Positions 55,984 through 64,000 of a stretch of 64,000 bases of DNA are shown one piece after another (within the stretch, counting starts at the first letter, position 1; every line of letters begins with the position of its first letter). Position numbers and translations under genes: made by a program. Origin of the DNA: Ramlibacter sp. (lineage in GTDB: Bacteria; Pseudomonadota; Gammaproteobacteria; Burkholderiales; Burkholderiaceae_C); contig JAJTCN010000008.1 of NCBI GenBank assembly GCA_021323335.1, positions 1-64,000 of the forward strand, written 5' to 3'. The notes beneath the pieces are model-generated. The model was given only the letters and a program-made list of their open reading frames with translations. It was not told the DNA's origin and made no database searches.

Positions 55984-57229
55984 ATGGCCCTTCCCTACGA
56001 GCTCGTGCTGGGCTGGCGCTATACCCGCGCCGGCCGGGCCACCCGCCGCAACGGCTTCATCTCCTTCATTTCCGGGGTGTCCATGCTGGGCATCGCCCTG
56101 GGCGTGGCCGCCCTCATCATCGTTCTGTCGGTGATGAACGGCTTCCAGAAGGAGGTGCGCGACCGCATGCTCGGCGTGGTCTCGCACATCGAGGTGTACG
56201 GCCCGGGCGGGGGCATGCTGCCGGACGTCAACCGCACCCTGCAGGAGGTGCGCCAGAACCCGGAAGTGGTCGGCGCGGCGCCTTTCATCACCACCCAGTC
56301 GCTCATCGCGCGCGGCGAGGACATGCGCGGCGCCATCGTGCGGGGCATCGAGCCCGCCCTGGAGCCGCAGGTGACCGACCTGGCGGCGGCCGGCAAGGGC
56401 ACGCTGGACAAGCTGGTGGCCGGGGAATTCAACATCGTGCTGGGCGCCGAACTGGCGCGCGGCATGGGCGTGCGCGTCGGTGACGCGGTCACGCTGATCG
56501 CCCCTGGCGGCCAGGTCACGCCGGCCGGCGTGGTGCCGCGTCTGAAGCAGATGACGGTGGTCGGCACCTTCGATTCCGGCCATTTCGAATACGACAGCGG
56601 CCTGGTGCTGGTGCACGTGGACGATGCCGCGCGCATCTTCCGGCTGGAGGGGCCCACCGGCGTGCGGCTGAAGCTGCGCGACCTGAACCGGGCGCGCGAG
56701 GTGGGGGCGCAGCTGTCCACCACCCTCACCGGCGACTTCCTGGTGCGCGACTGGACGCGGCAGAACCGCACCTGGTTCGCCGCCGTGCAGCTGGAAAAAC
56801 GGATGATGTTCATCATCCTCACGCTGATCGTGGCCGTGGCCGCCTTCAACCTGGTGAGCACGCTGGTGATGACGGTGACCGACAAGCGCGCCGACATCGC
56901 CATCCTGCGCACGCTGGGGGCCAGCCCGGCCAGCATCATGGGCATCTTCGTGGTGCAGGGCGCCGCCGTGGGCGTGATCGGCACGATGGCCGGGCTGCTG
57001 TTCGGGCTGGCCATCGCCATCAACATCGACGTGCTGGTGCCGGCACTGGAGCGGATGCTCAACGCCAGCTTCCTGCCCCGGGACATCTACCTGATCAGCC
57101 GCATGCCCAGCGACCCGCAGTACGCCGACATCATGCCGGTGGCGGTCATCTCGCTGGTGCTGGCGTTCGCCGCCACCCTGTACCCGAGCTGGCGCGCCTC
57201 GCGCGTCAACCCGGCGGAGGCGCTGCGCT

Positions 57230-57237
<8 letters not shown>
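55984..57237 (+). CDS. lolC: Lipoprotein-releasing ABC transporter permease LolC/LolE
   Basis: 417 residues, the single LolC/E-type permease used by many betaproteobacteria. N-terminal [41 protein letters not shown] with the first membrane helix, a large periplasmic domain (about 50-270), and three more helices in the C-terminal third (near 280, 325, 385). Extracts mature lipoproteins from the inner membrane for LolA. Overlaps lolD by eight bases. Confidence 0.95.
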
Positions 57238-57931
<694 letters not shown>

Positions 57932-57940
57932 CGGGGGAGT

Positions 57941-58070
57941 GTCGCGGTTCGCCCTCGGGCTCACCACGACCTATGGATATACGTCAGTTGCCACCCGTAG
58001 GTCGTGGTGAGAGGCGCAGCCCGAACCGCGACACCGTAGGCCGGGGTGAGCGCGAAGCCGAACCCCGGTG
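57941..58070. repeat. Inverted repeat, GTAGG family, copy 3 with extra half
   Basis: Arms 57941-57974 and 57997-58032 (GTCGCGGTTCG ... CGAACCGCGAC around GTAGGTCGTGGTGAG), followed by a further related half-element at 58036-58070 (GTAGGCCGGGGTGAGCGCG...AACCCCGG). Lies between convergent lolD and the VWA gene. Confidence 0.8.
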
Positions 58071-58078
58071 ACCGGTGA

Positions 58079-59119
58079 CTACAAGATCCGGTTGAACCAG
58101 AGCAGCGACAACCCGGCCGACATCAGGACCAGCGCCGCCGCGGCGAGCGCGAACAGCGCCGAAATCTCGGTTTCCTTCTTCTCCACCGTCAGCTTCGAGC
58201 TGAGCGTCTCGTACACCTTCTTCAGGTCCGCCGCCGTGCCGGCATAGAAGTACTCGCCCGAGGTCTTGTTGGCGATCGCCTTGAGCGTCTCCTCGTCGAG
58301 GCGCACGCGCATCGACCAGCCTTCGAAGCCGATCGTCTCGCCGTCCACCGTGCCGATGCCCACCGTGTACACGCGGATGCCGCGGTCGGCGGCCAGCTTG
58401 GCGGCCTCGATCGGGTCCACCCCCGTGGTGCGCTGGCCATCGGTCAGCATGATGATCGCGGCCGAGGGGTAGGAGCCCGGCGCCACCGGCGTGAACTCCT
58501 TCTTCACCGGCCGGTCCTTGTCGAGCGAGAAGCCGCGCTGCCGGTCGCGCCCGGTCTGCATCGACTCGAGGTCGATGCCCGCATCCGGGAACAGCGTGGC
58601 CAGCGAGATCACGATGGCATTGCCGGTGGCCGTGGCGCGCTGCAGCTGGAAGCGGTCGATGGCCGTCACCAGGTCTTCGCGGTTCACCGTGGGCAGCTGC
58701 GCCACCTGCGCCGAGCCGGCGAAGGCGACGATGCCCACCTTCACGTGGCGCGGCAGCTCGGTCAGGAAGGCCTTGGCGGCGTTCTGCGCGGCCACCAGCC
58801 GGTTGGGCTGCACGTCGGTGGCCCGCATGCTGCCCGACACGTCCATGGCCAGGATGATGGTCTGCTGGTTCGACGGCAACGTGACCACCGCGACCGGGCG
58901 CGCCGCGGCCAGCAGCAAGGCGGCCATGGCGAGCAGGAAGAGGATGGGCGGGATGTGGCGCCGCACCTGCTGGCCGCCCCCCATCGCCTCCTTCACGATC
59001 GACAGCGACGCATAGCGCACCGCCATCTTCTTCTTGCGGCGCAACAGCAGCACGTACAGGCCCACCAGCAGGGGCAGGGCGAGGAGCAGCCAGAGGAACT
59101 GCGGCCAGAGGAATTGCAT
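58079..59119 (-). CDS. VWA-domain membrane protein, BatA-like
   Basis: 346 residues: two N-terminal helices (about 5-28 and 58-76), a von Willebrand A domain (about 85-300) with MIDAS residues DVSGSMRATD and LTDGQRTTG, and a C-terminal helix (about 318-340). AtLeast three membrane anchors, the BatA/aerotolerance layout. Fourth gene of the minus-strand cluster S1C protease-MoxR-DUF58-VWA. MoxR/VWA pairs act as AAA chaperone systems in cofactor insertion or envelope stress. Confidence 0.9.
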   Translation of the reverse strand: MQFLWPQFLWLLLALPLLVGLYVLLLRRKKKMAVRYASLSIVKEAMGGGQQVRRHIPPILFLLAMAALLLAAARPVAVVTLPSNQQTIILAMDVSGSMRATDVQPNRLVAAQNAAKAFLTELPRHVKVGIVAFAGSAQVAQLPTVNREDLVTAIDRFQLQRATATGNAIVISLATLFPDAGIDLESMQTGRDRQRGFSLDKDRPVKKEFTPVAPGSYPSAAIIMLTDGQRTTGVDPIEAAKLAADRGIRVYTVGIGTVDGETIGFEGWSMRVRLDEETLKAIANKTSGEYFYAGTAADLKKVYETLSSKLTVEKKETEISALFALAAAALVLMSAGLSLLWFNRIL

Positions 59120-59133
59120 GGCTTTCTCCGGGA

Positions 59134-60129
59134 TCAGGCGGCGCGCTTCAGGTGCGCCGGCAGCGAGCCGGCGGCCAGCCGGGTGCGGCGCTTGCGCATG
59201 TCGACGAAGCGGACGATGGCGTCCACCAGGTCGGCGTCGGTGGAAAGTTCGAGCGCGTCGACGTTGCTGCGCGCCAGCGACTCGCGCAGCTCGGCCTCGC
59301 GTTGCGCGGCGATGCGGGCAAACCGCTTGCGGAAGCCGGCATCGTGGGTGTCGACCAGGATCTGCTCGCCGGTCTCGGCGTCGCGCAGCGTCAGCAGGCC
59401 CAGGTCGGGCAGCTCCAGCTCCAGCGGGTCCATCACCCGCACGGCCACCACCTCGTGGCGCTGCGCGAGCTGGGCCAGCTGCTTCTCCCAGCCGGGCTCG
59501 CTGATGAAGTCGGAGACGACGAAGACGGTGGAGCGGCGCTTGATCAGGTTGGCGGCCTGCGCCAGCAGGTCCTGCAGCCGCGTCGGCCCGCTTTCCTTGG
59601 ACTGCGCGCGGTCCAGCATGCTGTGCAGCAGGTGCAGCACGTGGCGGCGGCCGTTGCGCGTGGGGATGACGGTGTCCACGCCCGCGCCGTACAGCATAGC
59701 GCCGACGCGGTTGCCGTGGCGCGTGAGCAGGCGCGCCAGCACGGCCACGAATTCGGCGGAGACGTTGCGCTTGCGCAGCTCGCCGGAGCCGAAGTCCACC
59801 GAGGGGCTCAGGTCCAGCAGGAACCAGGCGGACATCTCGCGGTCTTCGGTGAACACGCGCACGTAGGGCGACTGCATGCGCGCCGTCACGTTCCAGTCGA
59901 TGTGGCGCACGTCGTCGTGCAGCTGGTATTCGCGCAGGTCCGCCAGGTCCAGCCCGGTGCCGCGCAGCAGCGTGCGGTAGTCGCCCTGCAGCAGGCCGTC
60001 CAGGCGGCGGATCACCTTCCATTCCAGGCCGCGCAGCACCTGCTCGGCGTGGTGCGCCCCCATCGCCGTGGCGGGGGGCGCCTCCACGACGGCGGCGGCC
60101 GCCGCCTTCTTACGCCACAAGCTTTTCAT
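59134..60129 (-). CDS. DUF58-family protein
   Basis: 331 residues, soluble. Carries the DUF58 core (LREYQLHDDVRHIDWNVTARMQSPYVRVFTEDREMSAWFLLDLSPSVDFG split across the N-terminal half), a VWA-like fold usually adjacent to MoxR. Overlaps the 3' end of moxR by 20 bases and ends 14 bases before the VWA gene, so the trio is one transcript. Likely a MoxR partner. Confidence 0.9.
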   Translation of the reverse strand: MKSLWRKKAAAAAVVEAPPATAMGAHHAEQVLRGLEWKVIRRLDGLLQGDYRTLLRGTGLDLADLREYQLHDDVRHIDWNVTARMQSPYVRVFTEDREMSAWFLLDLSPSVDFGSGELRKRNVSAEFVAVLARLLTRHGNRVGAMLYGAGVDTVIPTRNGRRHVLHLLHSMLDRAQSKESGPTRLQDLLAQAANLIKRRSTVFVVSDFISEPGWEKQLAQLAQRHEVVAVRVMDPLELELPDLGLLTLRDAETGEQILVDTHDAGFRKRFARIAAQREAELRESLARSNVDALELSTDADLVDAIVRFVDMRKRRTRLAAGSLPAHLKRAA

Positions 60130-61117
60130 GCTCGAGGGGCTTCGCCGGAGCGGGAATCTTGGCCATGATCTTCTGCACCACCGCGTCGGAGGTCAGGCCA
60201 TCCGACAGCGCTTCGTACGACAGCACCACGCGGTGCCGCAGCACGTCGGGCACCAGGTCCACCATGTCCTCGGGCAGCGCGTAACCGCGGCCGCGCAGCA
60301 TGGCGAGGGCGCGCGCACCTTCCACCAGGTTGATGGTCGCGCGGGGGCTCGCGCCATAGGTGATGTACTTCGCCAGGTCCTTCAGGCCGTGGCGGTCGGG
60401 CCAGCGCGTGGCAGACACCAGCCGAACCGCGTACTGCACCAGCGACGGGTCGACGTAGATCTCGCGGCATTCGCGCTGCAGCATGGCGAGCTGGTCGGTG
60501 CTGGCCACCGCCGTCACGTCGACGGCCGGGCCGGTGACGCGCTGGACGATGACGAACTCTTCCTCGTCCGTCGGGTAGTCCACCAGCACCTTCATCATGA
60601 ACCGGTCCACCTGCGCCTCGGGCAGCGGGTAGGTGCCCTCGGTCTCGATCGGGTTCTGCGTGGCCATCACGAGGAAGGGGGTCGGCACCTTGTGCGTCTC
60701 GCCGGCGATGGTGACCTGGCGCTCCTGCATCACCTCGAGCAGCGCGCTCTGCACCTTGGCCGGCGCGCGGTTGATTTCGTCGGCCAGCAGCAGGTTGGCG
60801 AACACCGGGCCGAGCGAAGTGGTGAACTCGCCGGTCTTCTGGTTGTAGATGCGCGTGCCCACCAGGTCGGCCGGCACGAGGTCGGGCGTGAACTGGATGC
60901 GCTTGAACTGGCCACGCATGGTGTTGGCGAGCGTCTTGACCGTCAGCGTCTTGGCCAGGCCGGGCACGCCTTCGACCAGCAGGTGGCCTTGCGCCAGCAT
61001 GGCCACCATCACGCGTTCGAGGAAGCGGTCCTGCCCCACGACGACGCGCTTCACCTCGTAGAGAATCTGTTCCATCATCTGCGCCGTGGCGCTGTCGGTG
61101 CGGCTGGTGCTTTCCAT
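60110..61117 (-). CDS. MoxR-family AAA+ ATPase
   Basis: 335 residues. Walker A LVEGVPGLAKTLTVKTLA, Walker B NLLLADEINRAPAKVQSALLEVMQER, sensor 1 MATQNPIETEGTYPLPEAQVDRF, then the helical lid domain. The start codon follows a CGCAGGACCC stretch. A hexameric chaperone expected to act on the VWA protein downstream; operon DUF58 and VWA genes follow. Confidence 0.94.
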   Translation of the reverse strand: MESTSRTDSATAQMMEQILYEVKRVVVGQDRFLERVMVAMLAQGHLLVEGVPGLAKTLTVKTLANTMRGQFKRIQFTPDLVPADLVGTRIYNQKTGEFTTSLGPVFANLLLADEINRAPAKVQSALLEVMQERQVTIAGETHKVPTPFLVMATQNPIETEGTYPLPEAQVDRFMMKVLVDYPTDEEEFVIVQRVTGPAVDVTAVASTDQLAMLQRECREIYVDPSLVQYAVRLVSATRWPDRHGLKDLAKYITYGASPRATINLVEGARALAMLRGRGYALPEDMVDLVPDVLRHRVVLSYEALSDGLTSDAVVQKIMAKIPAPAKPLEHEKLVA

Positions 61118-61155
61118 GGGTCCTGCGGGAAGTGGGGAAGGAAGGGCCAGCGCCG

Positions 61156-62145
61156 TCAGAACGGCGGCAGCCCGGCGGCGGAGGCGGCGTTCTCGATCGG
61201 CACGGCGAAGCCGATGCCGAGGAAGGTGCGCGCGGAAGTCGGGTTGAGGATGGCGGTGACGATGCCCACCACCTCGCCGTCCATGGTGACCAGCGGGCCG
61301 CCGGAATTGCCGGGGTTGGCCGCCGCGTCGAACTGGATCAGGTTCTTCATTTCCTGCTTGCCTTCCGGCGAGCGGAACACCCGCCCCAGGCCGGAGATGA
61401 CGCCGCCGGAGGCCGACGGGCCGATGCCGAAGGGGAAGCCGACGGCCAGCACCTTGTCGCCCGGCGCCAGGTCGGCCGTGGACCGCATGGTGGCGGCGAT
61501 CATGTCGTCGGGGATCTTGGAGGCCTGCAGCACGGCGAGGTCGTTCTCGGCCTGCACGCCGCTGATCCGGGCGGCGCTTTCCAGGCCGTCGTGGAAGATG
61601 ACCTTGATGCGGTCGGCGCCGCTGACCACGTGCAGGTTGGTGAGGATCACGCCCTTGTCGATGATCACCACGCCGGTGCCCACGCCGTTCTCCACCTCGT
61701 CGTCGTCGCCGGTGACATCGGCGGTGGCCGGCCCCAGCGGCTTCGGCTTGGCCCCTTTCTTCTCCGCCAGCTTCGCCTCGGCTTCCTTCAGGCGGCTTTT
61801 CTTGACGTAGCTGACCACGCGCACCACGGCGGGCCGGATGTTGTCGTACGCCTTGGCGTACTCCGACGGCATCACCTGCGTCTCCATGGTCTTCAGGACC
61901 GCCGCGTTGATGTCCTCCTGGGTCAGCCGGCGCTGCGGCTGCTGCAGCATCACATTGGCCAGCAAGGCGATGCCGAGCAGCAGGATGGCGCTCCAGAGCA
62001 GCAGCGGGTGGTTGGGGGAAAGCTTCGGCCGGCGCTTGGCCGCAGGCGCGCCGGCTGCCTCGGCAGCGGCTGGTGGCGCCTCCGGCGGGGCGGAGGCGGC
62101 AGGCCGCGTGGAGCGGCTGGAACTGTAGAGGGCGGGCCTGCGCAT
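61156..62145 (-). CDS. Membrane-anchored S1C (trypsin-like, Deg-type) protease
   Basis: 329 residues. Pro/Ala-rich cytoplasmic N-terminus, one helix (about 47-66, HPLLLWSAILLLGIALLANVM), then a periplasmic trypsin-like domain with catalytic His in ILTNLHVVSG, Asp in AENDLAVLQ and Ser in AANPGNSGGPLVT. No PDZ domain follows, unlike DegP/DegS. It is 38 bases upstream of moxR and likely heads the cluster, suggesting envelope quality control. Confidence 0.9.
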   Translation of the reverse strand: MRRPALYSSSRSTRPAASAPPEAPPAAAEAAGAPAAKRRPKLSPNHPLLLWSAILLLGIALLANVMLQQPQRRLTQEDINAAVLKTMETQVMPSEYAKAYDNIRPAVVRVVSYVKKSRLKEAEAKLAEKKGAKPKPLGPATADVTGDDDEVENGVGTGVVIIDKGVILTNLHVVSGADRIKVIFHDGLESAARISGVQAENDLAVLQASKIPDDMIAATMRSTADLAPGDKVLAVGFPFGIGPSASGGVISGLGRVFRSPEGKQEMKNLIQFDAAANPGNSGGPLVTMDGEVVGIVTAILNPTSARTFLGIGFAVPIENAASAAGLPPF

Positions 62146-62268
62146 CCGTGATCCTTGGGCTGTTCCTGGAAAAACACGCGGGGGCCACGCCGTTTGCAGC
62201 CCTGGCGAAGGCTCACGGTATCACGGTTTTCCGGCATCTGCACGGCTTGCGGCATCATGGGCAGCGGG

Positions 62269-63087
62269 ATGTGGATTGATACGCACTGTCATCTGGATGC
62301 GGCCGAATTCGGCGCCGACGCCGCCCCGGTGCGCCTTCGCGCGGCGCAGGCCGGCGTGGCCCATTGCGTGCTGCCGGCGGTGGCCGTTTCCAACTTCGAC
62401 ACGGTCCGCGAGCTGGCGCACCGGCATGGGGACAGCTACGCGCTCGGGATCCATCCCCTCTGCACACCGGATGCGCTGGACGAGGACCTGGCCCTGCTGG
62501 ACGGCGCCCTGGCCCGGCATCGCGGCGACCCGCGGCTCGTGGCCGTCGGCGAGATCGGCCTGGACCTCTTCGTGCCCGGGCTGGATGCCGCGCGGCAAGA
62601 TGACTTCTACCGCGAGCAGCTGGTCCTGGCGCAGCGGCACGGCCTGCCCGTGCTGCTGCACGTGCGGCGCTCGGCCGACCAGCTGCTCAAGCACCTGCGC
62701 CGCATCCCGGTGACCGGCATCGCCCACGCCTTCAACGGCAGCGACCAGCAGGCCGCCGCGTTCGTGGACCTGGGCTTCAAGCTGGGGTTCGGCGGCACGG
62801 TGACGTACGAGCGGTCGCTGCAGATCCGCCGGCTGGCGCGCGAGCTGCCGCTGTCCGCGCTGGTGCTCGAAACGGATGCGCCCGACATTCCGCCGCGCTG
62901 GCTTTACAAGACGGCGCAGCAGCGGGCGGCCGGGGCCGCGCAGGGGCGCAACGAACCGGCCGAGTTGCCGGCGATCGGCGCCGAGCTGGCCGGATTGCGG
63001 GGCATGGCGCCGGACGACCTGGCCGCGGCGACCACGGAAAACGCCTGCATGGCCTTGCCGCGCCTGCGCGCGCTGTTGCCGCCGTGA
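62269..63087 (+). CDS. tatD: TatD-family metal-dependent hydrolase
   Basis: 272 residues. Metal-binding IDTHCHLDAAEF at the N-terminus, GEIGLDLF, LLHVRRSADQLLKHLR, HAFNGS, and LETDAPDIPPRW near the C-terminus, all TatD DNase signatures. The start MWIDTHCH is chosen; MGSGMWID twelve bases upstream is possible. Deoxyribonuclease involved in DNA repair or quality control. Confidence 0.93.
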   Translation: MWIDTHCHLDAAEFGADAAPVRLRAAQAGVAHCVLPAVAVSNFDTVRELAHRHGDSYALGIHPLCTPDALDEDLALLDGALARHRGDPRLVAVGEIGLDLFVPGLDAARQDDFYREQLVLAQRHGLPVLLHVRRSADQLLKHLRRIPVTGIAHAFNGSDQQAAAFVDLGFKLGFGGTVTYERSLQIRRLARELPLSALVLETDAPDIPPRWLYKTAQQRAAGAAQGRNEPAELPAIGAELAGLRGMAPDDLAAATTENACMALPRLRALLPP

Positions 63088-63097
63088 CCGTTTTCAT

Positions 63098-63173
63098 GGC
63101 GGGGTCGCTCCGCGAACCCGCCCTACCACTGTCCGCGCTCTCCCGTAGGGCGGGTTCGCGCAGCGACCCCGCC
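63098..63173. repeat. Inverted repeat, GTAGG family, copy 4
   Basis: Arms 63098-63126 (GGCGGGGTCGCT..CGAACCCGCCCTAC) and 63145-63173 (GTAGGGCGGGTTCGCGCAGCGACCCCGCC). Fills the 87-base gap between convergent tatD and the partial minus-strand gene. Confidence 0.85.
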
Positions 63174-63174
63174 G

Positions 63175-64000
63175 TTACGCCGCCGGTTGCAGCGCGCGGC
63201 CCATCTCGAACAGGTGCACCGTGAGCTCGCGGTCGTAGGCGCGCAGGCGTCCCATGTCGGCGCCGGCTTCGGTGAGCACCACCTCCAGGTCGTGCCGGGC
63301 GTCCACCACGGCCATCAGCTCCGCCGGCTGGGGCGGTTTGGCATCGACGCCCAGCAGGGGGCGCAGCACTTCATGCAGCCGGCGGCTGCGCGGGCGCACG
63401 CGCCGCTGCAGCGTCTCGCACAGCGCCGAGCGCAGCGCGTAGAACTGCTCAGCCAGTTCCAGGGCGCTGCGTGCGTGGCCGCACAGGCGGTCCATCCGGT
63501 GCAGGCGTTCCTGCAGCACGCCGCCGCGGCGCGCCAGCTCGCGCAGGGCCAGCTGGCTCACTTCGGCGGTGGCGCTGCCGCGGCGCTCGATCACGTCCTG
63601 TTCCATCTCGTGCAGCCAGCGCATGCCTTGCAGGATGCGCTCCGCCAGCGCGGCGGACTCGAGCTTGAGTCCCATGCAGACGGCGCGCGCCACCGACGAC
63701 ACGGGCTGGTTGCGTTGCAGGAAGCTGCCGCCGACCAGGGTGAGCTGGTGGGTGTTTTCCGCCAGCGCGGCGACCTGCCGCAGGAACTCGTCGGCCGCCT
63801 CGCCGCCGGCGCGCGCGGAGAGCACGTCCAGGCCGCCGGCGCTGTCCTGCACGATCTTCAGGCAGTGCTGCAGCTCCGCCAGTTCGGTGCCCGCATGCAC
63901 TTCCTGCAGCCGGATGCGCAACGCATCCAGGTGCGGGATGCGGCGCGCGGCGATGCCCGCCAGCAATTCGTTGAGGCTGGAGGCCAGGGCGGCGGCGGAA
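63175..64000 (-). CDS. Unknown helical protein, 5' end outside window
   Basis: At least 275 residues; the frame stays open to the window edge (upstream codons read SAAALASSLNELLAGIAARR), so the true start is outside. Not recognised. The visible part is almost entirely helical and rich in Leu, Ala, Arg and Glu, with heptad-like stretches (ALAERILQGMRWLHEMEQDVIERR, LALRELARRGGVLQERLHRM). No signal or membrane segment. It could be the C-terminal portion of a signalling or scaffold protein. Confidence 0.6.
   Translation of the reverse strand, partial: SAAALASSLNELLAGIAARRIPHLDALRIRLQEVHAGTELAELQHCLKIVQDSAGGLDVLSARAGGEAADEFLRQVAALAENTHQLTLVGGSFLQRNQPVSSVARAVCMGLKLESAALAERILQGMRWLHEMEQDVIERRGSATAEVSQLALRELARRGGVLQERLHRMDRLCGHARSALELAEQFYALRSALCETLQRRVRPRSRRLHEVLRPLLGVDAKPPQPAELMAVVDARHDLEVVLTEAGADMGRLRAYDRELTVHLFEMGRALQPAA

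Overview
The window is very GC-rich, densely packed DNA from a betaproteobacterium, most likely Burkholderiales, family Comamonadaceae (Ramlibacter/Variovorax/Polaromonas-like). This rests on three orphan Bug-type tripartite-tricarboxylate binding proteins, the PuuD-type membrane urate oxidase, many LysR regulators, LolC/LolD next to RecJ, and two families of dispersed palindromic repeats. No rRNA, tRNA, phage, transposase or CRISPR array was seen. No gene-free stretch exceeds about 250 bases.

Layout. 1-2632: ureide branch of purine breakdown (uraD partial, puuE, a GntR/FCD regulator, divergent uraH). 2784-7889: two universal stress proteins around a divergent NhaR-type regulator and a TerC-type membrane protein, then a DASS/SLC13 anion transporter. 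8049-12171: TonB-like lipoprotein, xdhC, puuD and a MOFRL glycerate kinase. 12289-18697: LysR regulator, a poly-proline protein ending in a TIR-like domain, tartrate dehydrogenase, Bug proteins, an isochorismatase-like hydrolase and a thioesterase. 18730-24563: indolepyruvate:ferredoxin oxidoreductase pair (iorAB), PQQ-type sugar dehydrogenase and a dihaem cytochrome c. 24599-34509: LysR, small unknowns, an alpha/beta hydrolase, a hydrolase-glycosyltransferase fusion, and the DUF3999/DUF2339 membrane pair. 34753-49986: purine uptake and deamination locus (xdhBA, LysR, nucleoside-type ABC transporter with two BMP binding proteins, Rieske oxygenase, adenine deaminase, guanine deaminase), with a PBP7-like endopeptidase inside it. 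50011-57931: Bug protein, a broken dcd, an ornithine-cyclodeaminase-like gene, two small unknowns, recJ, lolC and lolD. 58079-64000: S1C protease, MoxR ATPase, DUF58 and VWA protein, tatD, and a partial unknown gene.

How it fits together. The purine genes describe one route: the BMP/ABC importer brings in nucleosides or bases, adenine and guanine deaminases give hypoxanthine and xanthine, XdhAB (matured with XdhC) makes urate, PuuD oxidises urate to 5-hydroxyisourate, and UraH, UraD and PuuE take it through allantoin to allantoate. Glycerate kinase next to puuD would use glycerate made from the released glyoxylate. A 13-base element containing TGTATACA is repeated exactly in the GntR/uraH intergenic region and upstream of puuD, so the GntR protein probably controls both loci.

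Most worth a second look: the poly-proline TIR-like protein (13300-14352), the Rieske oxygenase inside the purine operon (44355-45335), the hydrolase-glycosyltransferase fusion with a strong palindrome upstream (28115-30311), the dcd gene lacking its catalytic segment (51039-51477), and a repeat family that sits between convergent genes at all four of its sites.
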